From assembly GCA_017561825.1 (NCBI GenBank), contig JAFZBK010000011.1, forward strand, positions 1-59,103: a DNA stretch of 59,103 nt, in the 5' to 3' direction. Position 1 is the stretch's first letter, and every line of letters begins with the position of its first letter. Shown in pieces: positions 34,090 through 41,607 of this stretch. The notes beneath the pieces were generated by a model. That model made no database searches. It had not been told where the DNA came from and worked only from the letters and a program-made list of their open reading frames with translations. The position numbers and the translations under genes were made by a program. Origin of the DNA: Prevotella sp. GTDB taxonomy: Bacteria > Bacteroidota > Bacteroidia > Bacteroidales > Bacteroidaceae.

Positions 34090-36402
34090 ATGAAAAAATT
34101 ATTATCGACTATGCTGCTTGCCCTCGTCGTATTGGTGGGGCAGGCACAGACGAAAGTCTGGAACGATGTTGTAACGAGTTATTCCAACGCTTCAATAGTG
34201 AAAGTGACGCAAGTGACGTTCTATAACGACCGTACGGAGATGTCGCTTCACGTTGATTCCAGAGCAGGACAATGGATCAGGATTAACGAAAAATCCTTTC
34301 TGCAAGCCGAGGGGAAACAGTATGCTATCAAGGATGTCACCGTACTGAAGCTCGGTGAGAAATATACCCTGCCGACTGATATGCTCGACTTCGTGCTAAT
34401 CTTCGAGCCGGTGCCGCAGGATGTACAGTCAGTTTATTTTGTAGAGCCGAATGGCTGGCAGATTGGGAATATCCGCAGTGCCAGCATATTGCCTCAGGGA
34501 CTTGTCGATACCTATTGGCGCAACGATGCAACGGGCGACTGGCTGATTGGTATTGCTCCGGAGCATGTCATCTATAAGAATAAAATTTACGACATCGTTT
34601 CAAGGAAAGAGAAGAAGGATGCCTACACCCTGACGCTCGATGATGAAACGACCATCAAGGTGAGCAAATATAAAAAAGGTGTACGTACCTTTACCATTGG
34701 CAACGGGAAACCTGTGGCATGCAGTCCTATCACTACTGCAGCCTTGCCCGACTATCCCACGAAGGATACCCACACAGGTTTCGTAGATAATGGCTTCCGC
34801 ATGGGTGACAGTGTTACGATTGTCGGCTGGCTGAAGAATATGCCCCCAGGGCTTCGCGAACAGAACCCTGAGTTCACCGTATCCTACGAAAACATCCTCT
34901 CCGGTAATCAGGAAACCGCTTATACCAAGATGGACTCCCTGGGTCGCTTCACCCTCAAGATGCCGTTGATGAACTCGTCGGAAGTGTATATCGACTGGGG
35001 ACGCTCTACCGTGGGGGCAGTCTTGGAACCTGGTAAGACTTATTTCCTTCTTCATGACTTTTGGACAGGACAGAAGCTGTGGATGGGCGATGATGTCAGG
35101 GTACAGAATGAGTTGCTGCAACCGTTTGTTCCTTCGCGGGCCAGACCTTATGGAGCCGAGGTGCCCTATTACGAGGATAATGTTGACCTGATGGCTTACT
35201 GGGCGCAATGTGACAGTGTGCGACTTCAGCAGGAGGCTGATCTGAAAGTCGTGCAGCAGAACCATCCCACACTCTCGCAGCGGTTCCTCGACTATGAGGC
35301 TGGTTACTATCGTATGCGACAGGGGCGTAATATGATGCAGGCCCGTTTCTGTGCCCAGAACAGTCCTGTACCAAAGGAATATGTCGATTACGTGGGTGAG
35401 AACTTCTGGAAGAAGGCACCGAAGCCTTATACCCTCTATAGTTACTTCACTACGCTGAACCGCGACTTCATTAATCAAGTAGAGCGTGATAGGGGTAGTG
35501 TTGATATTAATGTTGTCCTCAAACAGTTTGAGGAATCAGGGCAGTTCGTGACGAACGATGAAGAGAAGGCTATCTTGGAGAGATATAACAAAGAGTTTCC
35601 CCAGGTGATGGCTAAAATCAATGCTGCTGAGACGATTGAAGAGAAAGCGGCTATTGCCGAAGCCTTCAATACCAGCGAGACGGTTACCAATATGGATGTC
35701 CTTTTAGAGAGAAGCATGCCGTTGCTGAACACCTATGGCTTCCAGCATTTGATGGATATTGTCGATTCCCTTGGCGGTGACCGCAAGATACGTGACATCA
35801 TTCTCGCCCAGCGTTTGATACAGGAAATAGATGCTACGCGGACGCCTCTCAACTCTTACATTATAGCTTTCGCTGAAAAGAATATCCAACTGCCTTTTGC
35901 CCTGACAGCTGTCAAAACCCTTAACGATCACTATCTCGCCATTGAGAACCGCGAGTTCGATAAGTTGGTGCTCAAGTCATCGGATGACCTCGCGAACATC
36001 AGCGAGGGCGAGGCGTTACTGAAGAAGATCCTCGAACCCTATAAAGGCAAGTTCGTACTCTTAGATGTCTGGGGCACATGGTGTGGTCCTTGTAAGGAGG
36101 CTCTCAGTCACTCCGCAGAAGAATACGAACGTTTGAAGGACTACGACATCGAGTTCCTCTATTTGGCCAATAACAGTCCGCAGACGGCGTGGGAGAACGT
36201 CATCAAGGAGTATAATGTCAGTGGTGACAACGTGGCTCACTACAACCTACCCAGTGATCAACAGCGGGCCATCGAGCACTACCTCAATGTGACGGGATAC
36301 CCCACCTACAAACTTTTCAATCGCGACGGTAACCTGCTCGATCTGAATGTGGATGCCCGCGATATCGAGAATATCGCACGGTTGCTGGAACAAATGAAAT
36401 AA
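34090..36402 (+). CDS. Large exported protein with C-terminal thioredoxin-like domain
   Basis: A 770-residue exported protein (signal peptide MKKLLSTMLLALVVLVGQAQ). The first 600 residues resemble no domain I can name; parts at 255-330 have the look of a DUF4369-like beta domain. The last 130 residues are a TlpA/thioredoxin fold: FVLLDVWGTWCGPCKEALS with WCGPC near residues 664-668, then the cis-Pro region VTGYPTYKLFNRDG. It is expected in the periplasm as a thiol-disulfide oxidoreductase. The next gene, also thioredoxin-like, begins immediately after its stop, so the two may be partners. Confidence 0.85.
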   Translation: MKKLLSTMLLALVVLVGQAQTKVWNDVVTSYSNASIVKVTQVTFYNDRTEMSLHVDSRAGQWIRINEKSFLQAEGKQYAIKDVTVLKLGEKYTLPTDMLDFVLIFEPVPQDVQSVYFVEPNGWQIGNIRSASILPQGLVDTYWRNDATGDWLIGIAPEHVIYKNKIYDIVSRKEKKDAYTLTLDDETTIKVSKYKKGVRTFTIGNGKPVACSPITTAALPDYPTKDTHTGFVDNGFRMGDSVTIVGWLKNMPPGLREQNPEFTVSYENILSGNQETAYTKMDSLGRFTLKMPLMNSSEVYIDWGRSTVGAVLEPGKTYFLLHDFWTGQKLWMGDDVRVQNELLQPFVPSRARPYGAEVPYYEDNVDLMAYWAQCDSVRLQQEADLKVVQQNHPTLSQRFLDYEAGYYRMRQGRNMMQARFCAQNSPVPKEYVDYVGENFWKKAPKPYTLYSYFTTLNRDFINQVERDRGSVDINVVLKQFEESGQFVTNDEEKAILERYNKEFPQVMAKINAAETIEEKAAIAEAFNTSETVTNMDVLLERSMPLLNTYGFQHLMDIVDSLGGDRKIRDIILAQRLIQEIDATRTPLNSYIIAFAEKNIQLPFALTAVKTLNDHYLAIENREFDKLVLKSSDDLANISEGEALLKKILEPYKGKFVLLDVWGTWCGPCKEALSHSAEEYERLKDYDIEFLYLANNSPQTAWENVIKEYNVSGDNVAHYNLPSDQQRAIEHYLNVTGYPTYKLFNRDGNLLDLNVDARDIENIARLLEQMK

Positions 36403-36420
36403 ATGCCTTATTTATATAAC

Positions 36421-37458
36421 ATGAACAAGAAATCCATTATTACCACATTGCTTGCCCTCGTTGCGTTGGCAGGGCAGGCACAAACAAACAAGTTCACCCT
36501 TCATGGCGATATGTCAAGGGCTGTTGAAGAAGTATCAAAGCAAGGCGTCACTTTTGATAGTGTCGTTATAGTGAATCCGGTAACGAATGAAGTGGTGGAA
36601 AAACAAGTTGTACAGAACGGGATGTTTACAATCCAGGGAACCGTTGACAAACCTTATTATGCCATTCTGGGCATCATGGTCAAAATTCCTGGAAGGGAAG
36701 AGAGAATGCAAAAGAAAATCTTGCCCATCATCATCGAGCCGGGCAATATTGCATTCAATGGCAACAACAATATCCCGAGCATCAGTGGAACACCCCTCAA
36801 TGACGTGATTAATGACGTGATATCCAAGATGAGCGTAGAGGGAGCCTCTGTGTCCATCAAAGAACTATTCATGCAGCACATGGATGACGTAGTAGCAATC
36901 CCTCTTTTACTCATGCTGGATGATACCATGATGGAGCCCAAAGAATTGCTGTCGCTGATCAGTCTGTTAAGCGAAGACGCACAACATCATCCTCAAGTTG
37001 TCAAAGTGAAGGAAAAGGCTGAGGCTTTTCTGGCTCGATTGGACGAGGGTGACATGTTCAAAGACTTTGCTGTAGAATACGATGGCAAGAACACCCGCCT
37101 TAGCGACTACGTGGGACGTAACCAGTATGTGTTGGTTGACTTCTGGGCTTCGTGGTGCGGTCCCTGCCGAGGTGAGATCCCCAACCTCATTGCTGCCTAC
37201 GAGAAATACAAGGATAAAGGATTGCAGGTGCTTGGCATTGCTGTAAATGATAAGCCCGAAGAAACACTGAAAGCCATCAAAGAGATGAATATACCTTATC
37301 CGCAAATCATTAACTCACAGCGTATTGCTATAGAAATCTACAGCATCACAGGCATTCCTGAAATCATCCTCTTTGCCCCCGATGGAACCATCCTTGCCCG
37401 AGGACTGCGTGGAGAGGAAGTCGAGATGAAGCTGGCGGAAATCTTTAGCAATCAATAA
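36421..37458 (+). CDS. TlpA-like thiol-disulfide oxidoreductase with DUF4369-like N-terminus
   Basis: About 345 residues, exported (MNKKSIITTLLALVALAGQAQ). The ATG at 36421 gives a cleaner signal peptide than the ATG at 36403 that abuts the previous stop. Residues about 25-110 look like DUF4369 (FTLHGDM, VEKQVVQNGMFTIQGTV). The C-terminal TlpA/AhpC-TSA domain has VLVDFWASWCGPCRGEIPNL (WCGPC near 245-249) and ITGIPEIILFAPDG. Probably reduces or oxidises periplasmic thiols. Confidence 0.9.
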   Translation: MNKKSIITTLLALVALAGQAQTNKFTLHGDMSRAVEEVSKQGVTFDSVVIVNPVTNEVVEKQVVQNGMFTIQGTVDKPYYAILGIMVKIPGREERMQKKILPIIIEPGNIAFNGNNNIPSISGTPLNDVINDVISKMSVEGASVSIKELFMQHMDDVVAIPLLLMLDDTMMEPKELLSLISLLSEDAQHHPQVVKVKEKAEAFLARLDEGDMFKDFAVEYDGKNTRLSDYVGRNQYVLVDFWASWCGPCRGEIPNLIAAYEKYKDKGLQVLGIAVNDKPEETLKAIKEMNIPYPQIINSQRIAIEIYSITGIPEIILFAPDGTILARGLRGEEVEMKLAEIFSNQ

Positions 37459-37522
37459 TTTTTTTCTAATCTCCATTTGACCTTTGCCCTTCTTCATCGT
37501 ATTATAAGTAGAACAACAGATT

Positions 37523-38074
37523 ATGGTACAGATAGAACGCGATATCATCTTACAATGCCAACAAGGCGACAAGGAAGCATTCCGATGGGTGGTGAAAACC
37601 CATCAACGGATGATCTTCTCGCTGGCACTGAAGATGTTATGCGATGAAGAAGAGGCAAAGGACATGGTGCAGGAGACATTCATCCGCGTGTGGCAGAGCA
37701 TCAGGAGCTATGATCCGCAGAAGACCTTCTCGACATGGGTTTATACGATAGCCTCACGACTTTGTATCGACAGATTGAAAAAGAGCAGTCGTATGGTCGT
37801 CCTGCCTGAAGACGAGATCGCCCTTCGACGCTTCGCATCCGACACCGACAGTCAGCAGTCGCTGGAGAACAGTGAATGGGTATCCATCGTCAGGATGATA
37901 GCCGAAGGACTGAGCGACAAGCAGCGTCTGGTGTTCACGCTCTGCCAACTGGAAGGAATCCCTTCGGCAGAGGTGGAGCAGATCACAGGACTGGATGCCA
38001 AACAAGTGAAAAGCAATCTGTATGTTGCCCGACAAACCATTCGTAAACGATTAAAAGATTTAGGATATGAATAA
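37523..38074 (+). CDS. ECF-type RNA polymerase sigma factor
   Basis: A 183-residue sigma factor. Region 2: CQQGDKEAFRWVVKTHQRMIF, EEEAKDMVQETFIRVWQSI and FSTWVYTIASRLCIDRLKK. Region 4: LSDKQRLVFTLCQLEGIPSAEVEQITG and VKSNLYVARQTIRKRL. It overlaps the next gene by 8 bp, which encodes a small protein with one membrane segment, the arrangement of a sigma/anti-sigma pair. It is likely autoregulated, but no clear promoter was seen. Confidence 0.93.
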   Translation: MVQIERDIILQCQQGDKEAFRWVVKTHQRMIFSLALKMLCDEEEAKDMVQETFIRVWQSIRSYDPQKTFSTWVYTIASRLCIDRLKKSSRMVVLPEDEIALRRFASDTDSQQSLENSEWVSIVRMIAEGLSDKQRLVFTLCQLEGIPSAEVEQITGLDAKQVKSNLYVARQTIRKRLKDLGYE

Positions 38075-38447
38075 GATAGACGATATATTGGAGAGACTCA
38101 GCAGACAGCCACAGCCAGTCATCGACAATCCCGATGAACTGACAGATATGATCATCGATCAACTGCCTGAGCAGGATGCACCACAGCAGGAGCATTCACC
38201 AAAGTCACATGCCATCTTGGTAACGTTGCGCGTAATCTCGTCGATTGCCGCCATCTGGCTCGTCGGTTTATTCTTCTATCAGCAGAGTGCCGTATCAGCA
38301 CCGGATATCCCTACGAATGAAGTACCTCATTATATCTCTCAACTCTCATCTGGCAGCACCCTTAAGGATGTGTACACAAGCCGTCAGCAACGAGATCAAC
38401 TCATCAGTTACACCCAATTAAGACAAATGCGTTATGAAAACAAGTAG
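38067..38447 (+). CDS. Small single-pass membrane protein, probable anti-sigma factor
   Basis: 126 residues: N-terminal cytoplasmic part (MNKIDDILERLSRQ, about 50 residues), one membrane segment (ILVTLRVISSIAAIWLVGLFF, about 50-70), then a short periplasmic tail. It lacks a recognisable zinc anti-sigma HxxxCxxC motif. The 8-bp overlap with the ECF sigma gene and 14-bp overlap with the next gene argue for a translationally coupled regulatory unit. Confidence 0.75.
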   Translation: MNKIDDILERLSRQPQPVIDNPDELTDMIIDQLPEQDAPQQEHSPKSHAILVTLRVISSIAAIWLVGLFFYQQSAVSAPDIPTNEVPHYISQLSSGSTLKDVYTSRQQRDQLISYTQLRQMRYENK

Positions 38448-39513
38448 TTATTTCGGAATACTAACAGGAGCAATTCTGCTTCTTGCATCCTGTCAGGAGA
38501 ATGCCAATGTGAAGATGCATACCATCGTCAACAAGGATGGCAGTTGTGAACGTGAGATCAGTTACAGTACCATCATGTCGAAGGAAATGCGCGATTCCAT
38601 GATGCAAGGAGAAGGAGCAATAATAGCTCAGCCCATTCCCTCATGCCTGAACACAGATGCTTTCATGGGAACACATACCGAGATGGAAGGCGACACGGTT
38701 ACCACCACCTTCTCACGTCCGTTCCATACCCCGGAAGACATGTGCAAAGAGACTCCCTTGCTACTCAACGGCACCCGTCTGCGCTCAACGGCTAAAGTGG
38801 AGAAACATTTCCGTTGGTTCTATACCGAATACACCTTCGCTGAGGTATTCTACTGCGTGGGCGACACCTTCAAGATTGCCCCTACGAACTATGCCGACAA
38901 GGAAATCGTCAGTTATTGGTTCACGGGTCAGCCGAATCTTGTTGAAGGAATGAGCGGTGCTGAGGCTTTACAGAAGATCGAAGAAATGGAACCCTTCGTG
39001 AACAAGTGGCTCAACGACAATCTCTTCCAGACCAGTTTCGACTTTATCGTCAATCACTACGACTCCATTGCCAATCCGCCCGTCAGTCGTGAGCGATTCG
39101 TGGAACTCCATGACTCATTGGCAAATCACGTGTTGAAAGGTCAAAAAGACATCCTCGATGTCAATCCAAGAGAAGTCATGCAGTCGTTCTTCCACTCAGA
39201 TGCCTATGCCATCTTCTTCGACGATGAGACACCTTGCGGAAAGGAACTGAACAAGGAGCTTACCAACAGTCTGAACATCTTGTGGTTCAACGTGCCCTAC
39301 ACCTTGACGATGCCAGGAAAGGTCACCAACACAGGCAATGGAACGCTACAACCCGACGGTACCGTCTTCTATCCCTTCACGGGTGAGCGACTCATTCCGC
39401 AAGACTATGTTATCACTGCCACCTCGCATGTCACCCATATCTGGGCCTACATCCTCACCTTCCTCGTGATCCTCCTTGCCCTTGGCAGTTTCCTGATTTC
39501 CAAACGACGTTAA
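38434..39513 (+). CDS. Lipoprotein with an additional C-terminal membrane segment
   Basis: A 359-residue protein with a lipoprotein signal (GAILLLASC, Cys at about 20) and also a hydrophobic C-terminus (IWAYILTFLVILLALGSFLI) followed by the positive tail SKRR. The central part has DGSCEREISYSTIM near the start and no known catalytic motif. Two membrane anchors on one exported domain is an unusual topology. It is coupled by overlap to the sigma/anti-sigma pair and may be the sensed target or sensor partner. Confidence 0.75.
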   Translation: MKTSSYFGILTGAILLLASCQENANVKMHTIVNKDGSCEREISYSTIMSKEMRDSMMQGEGAIIAQPIPSCLNTDAFMGTHTEMEGDTVTTTFSRPFHTPEDMCKETPLLLNGTRLRSTAKVEKHFRWFYTEYTFAEVFYCVGDTFKIAPTNYADKEIVSYWFTGQPNLVEGMSGAEALQKIEEMEPFVNKWLNDNLFQTSFDFIVNHYDSIANPPVSRERFVELHDSLANHVLKGQKDILDVNPREVMQSFFHSDAYAIFFDDETPCGKELNKELTNSLNILWFNVPYTLTMPGKVTNTGNGTLQPDGTVFYPFTGERLIPQDYVITATSHVTHIWAYILTFLVILLALGSFLISKRR

Positions 39514-39538
39514 GAGAATGTACATCCGAACAAATAAA

Positions 39539-39626
39539 AATACCTATGGTTTCGGGTTCTGAAACCATAGGTATTGTCGTCTAAAACCATAGGTATTGCG
39601 ATGCAAAACCATAGGTGTTGTAAAGC
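39539..39626. repeat. Hairpin followed by a three-copy 22-bp tandem repeat
   Basis: AATACCTATGGTTTC (39539-39553) pairs perfectly over 15 bp with GAAACCATAGGTATT (39561-39575). That right arm is then repeated with a 22-bp period (39561-39582, 39583-39604, 39605-39626), AAACCATAGGTrTTG being constant and the 6-bp spacers different. One left arm can thus pair with any of three right arms. It lies between the convergent lipoprotein and GH43 genes. Confidence 0.85.
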
Positions 39627-39637
39627 ATGTTAACTGC

Positions 39638-41380
39638 TTAACGGATAACCTTTCTACTCTGTTTCTTTCCGTTCACATCAGTACTTTGCTCAATCACAAT
39701 GCCCTTTGAGGCGTTGTTGTTGATCCGACGACCGGAGAGGTCGAAGAACTTACTATCAGAGGACTGTGTATGAACAACATTCTTAATTCCAGTAGTCTGT
39801 TCTGTGCTGAACTGCCAGGAATCAAACTGCACCTTGTCGGCTGCAGTGAATACGAAATAGACGTTATGAACACCTTTGAAAGGTGCAGGATCAATGTTGG
39901 TTTCATGCTCTTCCATGGTTGTAGAAGAGAACCGTATGGTGGCAGCAGGCTCAGCGGTCTTCTTGTCAAGACGAATCTCCAGTTTACCAGTTCCCTGGGC
40001 CGTGAACTTAAACGACTGTGCCCCTTCTTCGCCGAAATCGACATTGCGCACCATGGTCCAGGCTCCTTCTTTCATCTGCACATACATATTCTGCGAAGCA
40101 TCATTACCGAGTGTATTGATTTTGGTGTTCTTTTCGATGTTCTTGTAGTCATCGTACATCACACCACCGCTGTTGGCCGTTGTCTCAGCCTGCTGAAGAT
40201 CGTAGGGGTTCAGGTTCTTGATGGCGGTGACACCTGTGAGGTTTTGCGCTACCGAGTTGATCTTCGGTGTCTCCTCATCCACTGTCGCCTTATTCACACA
40301 GATGGAACGGTAGCCGTCGCAACTGCTGTCGATGGCTTTCTCATCCAACATACTCTTCATCAGGGGAGCCCAATGGTAGAAATAATAGTATTCGCCTTGG
40401 AATTTCTGCAGACGGGAATGGTTGTTGGGTGACGGCATGCCAGGATGCTTACCGCAAACGCCTTTATATTCCCACGAGTCGGGATTCATCGGATCATCGG
40501 AAACCATATAGCACATGGTGCATTTGTCTGGTTTCCCAAACTTCAGACCCTTTTCATTCTTATAGGCGTTCCAGTCGGCATCATCACGGTCTGCCCAGTT
40601 AGAACAATAGGTATAGACGAACTTGCCGTCCATGATGTTCAGTTCGCTGGCCTCGAAGTGATAAGGTGCAGGAATCTTGGCGGGTTGACCGTCGAGGGCT
40701 GTCATGGATGGCTTCAGCTTGGCAAAGCGGGCGTTGTTGGGCTGAATGTCGGTACCTTGCTCGTTGGGATCACCACCACCGAAGGAGATCCAGCCTACAC
40801 CGTTCTCATCGATCACCACACCGGGGTCGAAAATCCAAGTGCAGGGAAGCACACCCGGGGTGTCTCTGTTGATCATCGATTCCTTGAGCGGTGATGTCCA
40901 AGGACCAATAGGAGAGCTGGCTTTCAAAACGCCTACACCATGACTGGTATTGGCAAAATAAAGGAAGAACTCCTCGGTGCCATCTTCTGTCGTACGCCAG
41001 GTTACTGATGGTGCCCATGAGTTCATAAAGCCTTTGTACCATGGATTGCCTGTCCACGAAGAACAGATCTTAGCCACGTCGATGGTGCCATGGAAGGTCC
41101 AGTTTACCAGATCGTCGGTAGAGAAAACCACCAACGACTTGATGTTGCCATAGCCGTTTCCGTTTTTCTTGTTGTTCTTGATGAACTGCTGATGGTCGTT
41201 CGAACCATAGACATACAGTCGTCCGTTGTATTCCAGCGACGTTGGGTCGGCGCAGAACACACTGGCACTGATGGGGTTGTTGTTATTATCAGCCTTGTAA
41301 TTCTTGGCTATACTCTGGGCACTGACGGTTCCTGCGAAACAGGGAAGCACCGACAGAAGAATGAACAAACTGCGTTTCAT
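39638..41380 (-). CDS. Exported GH43 glycosidase with CBM6-like and C-terminal sorting-like regions
   Basis: A 580-residue exported enzyme (MKRSLFILLSVLPCFAGTVSAQ). Five-bladed propeller motifs of GH43: SVFCADPTSLEYNGRLYVYGS (catalytic base Asp), TWIFDPGVVIDENG and the general-acid Glu in HFEASELNIMDG. Residues about 400-530 look like a CBM6 sandwich (MYVQMKEGAWTMVRNVDFG, FVFTAADKVQFDSWQF). The last 45 residues (FFDLSGRRINN ... KGIVIEQ) resemble a type IX-like C-terminal sorting motif. Likely activity is beta-xylosidase or alpha-arabinofuranosidase. It is divergent from the GH3 gene. Confidence 0.9.
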   Translation of the reverse strand: MKRSLFILLSVLPCFAGTVSAQSIAKNYKADNNNNPISASVFCADPTSLEYNGRLYVYGSNDHQQFIKNNKKNGNGYGNIKSLVVFSTDDLVNWTFHGTIDVAKICSSWTGNPWYKGFMNSWAPSVTWRTTEDGTEEFFLYFANTSHGVGVLKASSPIGPWTSPLKESMINRDTPGVLPCTWIFDPGVVIDENGVGWISFGGGDPNEQGTDIQPNNARFAKLKPSMTALDGQPAKIPAPYHFEASELNIMDGKFVYTYCSNWADRDDADWNAYKNEKGLKFGKPDKCTMCYMVSDDPMNPDSWEYKGVCGKHPGMPSPNNHSRLQKFQGEYYYFYHWAPLMKSMLDEKAIDSSCDGYRSICVNKATVDEETPKINSVAQNLTGVTAIKNLNPYDLQQAETTANSGGVMYDDYKNIEKNTKINTLGNDASQNMYVQMKEGAWTMVRNVDFGEEGAQSFKFTAQGTGKLEIRLDKKTAEPAATIRFSSTTMEEHETNIDPAPFKGVHNVYFVFTAADKVQFDSWQFSTEQTTGIKNVVHTQSSDSKFFDLSGRRINNNASKGIVIEQSTDVNGKKQSRKVIR

Positions 41381-41418
41381 GATGCTTTAATACTTAAGTT
41401 GTCTTATTAATTATGGTA

Positions 41419-41450
41419 CAAAGGTACGATTAAGTGAGCGAAAATGCAAA
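41419..41450 (-). promoter_or_regulatory. Promoter of the GH43 gene
   Basis: On the minus strand, TTTG (41447-41450) and TACCTTTG (41419-41426) are spaced by 20 bp, with a leader of about 35 nt. Confidence 0.75.
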
Positions 41451-41548
41451 TGATTTTGCAATTTTCCGAACGTGAGTACCTAAAACGGAGTTAAAGGTAC
41501 TGCTTTTTCTTGAAATGCGAAAAAAGTGCGAGTTTTATTTACGAGTTG

Positions 41549-41580
41549 TTGGGATTATTCTTTATCTTTTCGTATCTTTG
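41549..41580 (+). promoter_or_regulatory. Promoter of the GH3 gene
   Basis: TATCTTTG (41573-41580) with TTG at 41549-41551, spacing 21 bp; the leader to the ATG at 41608 is about 24 nt. Confidence 0.6.
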
Positions 41581-41607
41581 CAAACAAATAACCATCTATT
41601 ATTCGCA

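Noticed and set aside
39561-39626. Three-copy 22-bp repeat as a CRISPR array
   Set aside because: The constant part is only about 15 bp, spacers are 6 bp, and no cas genes are present.
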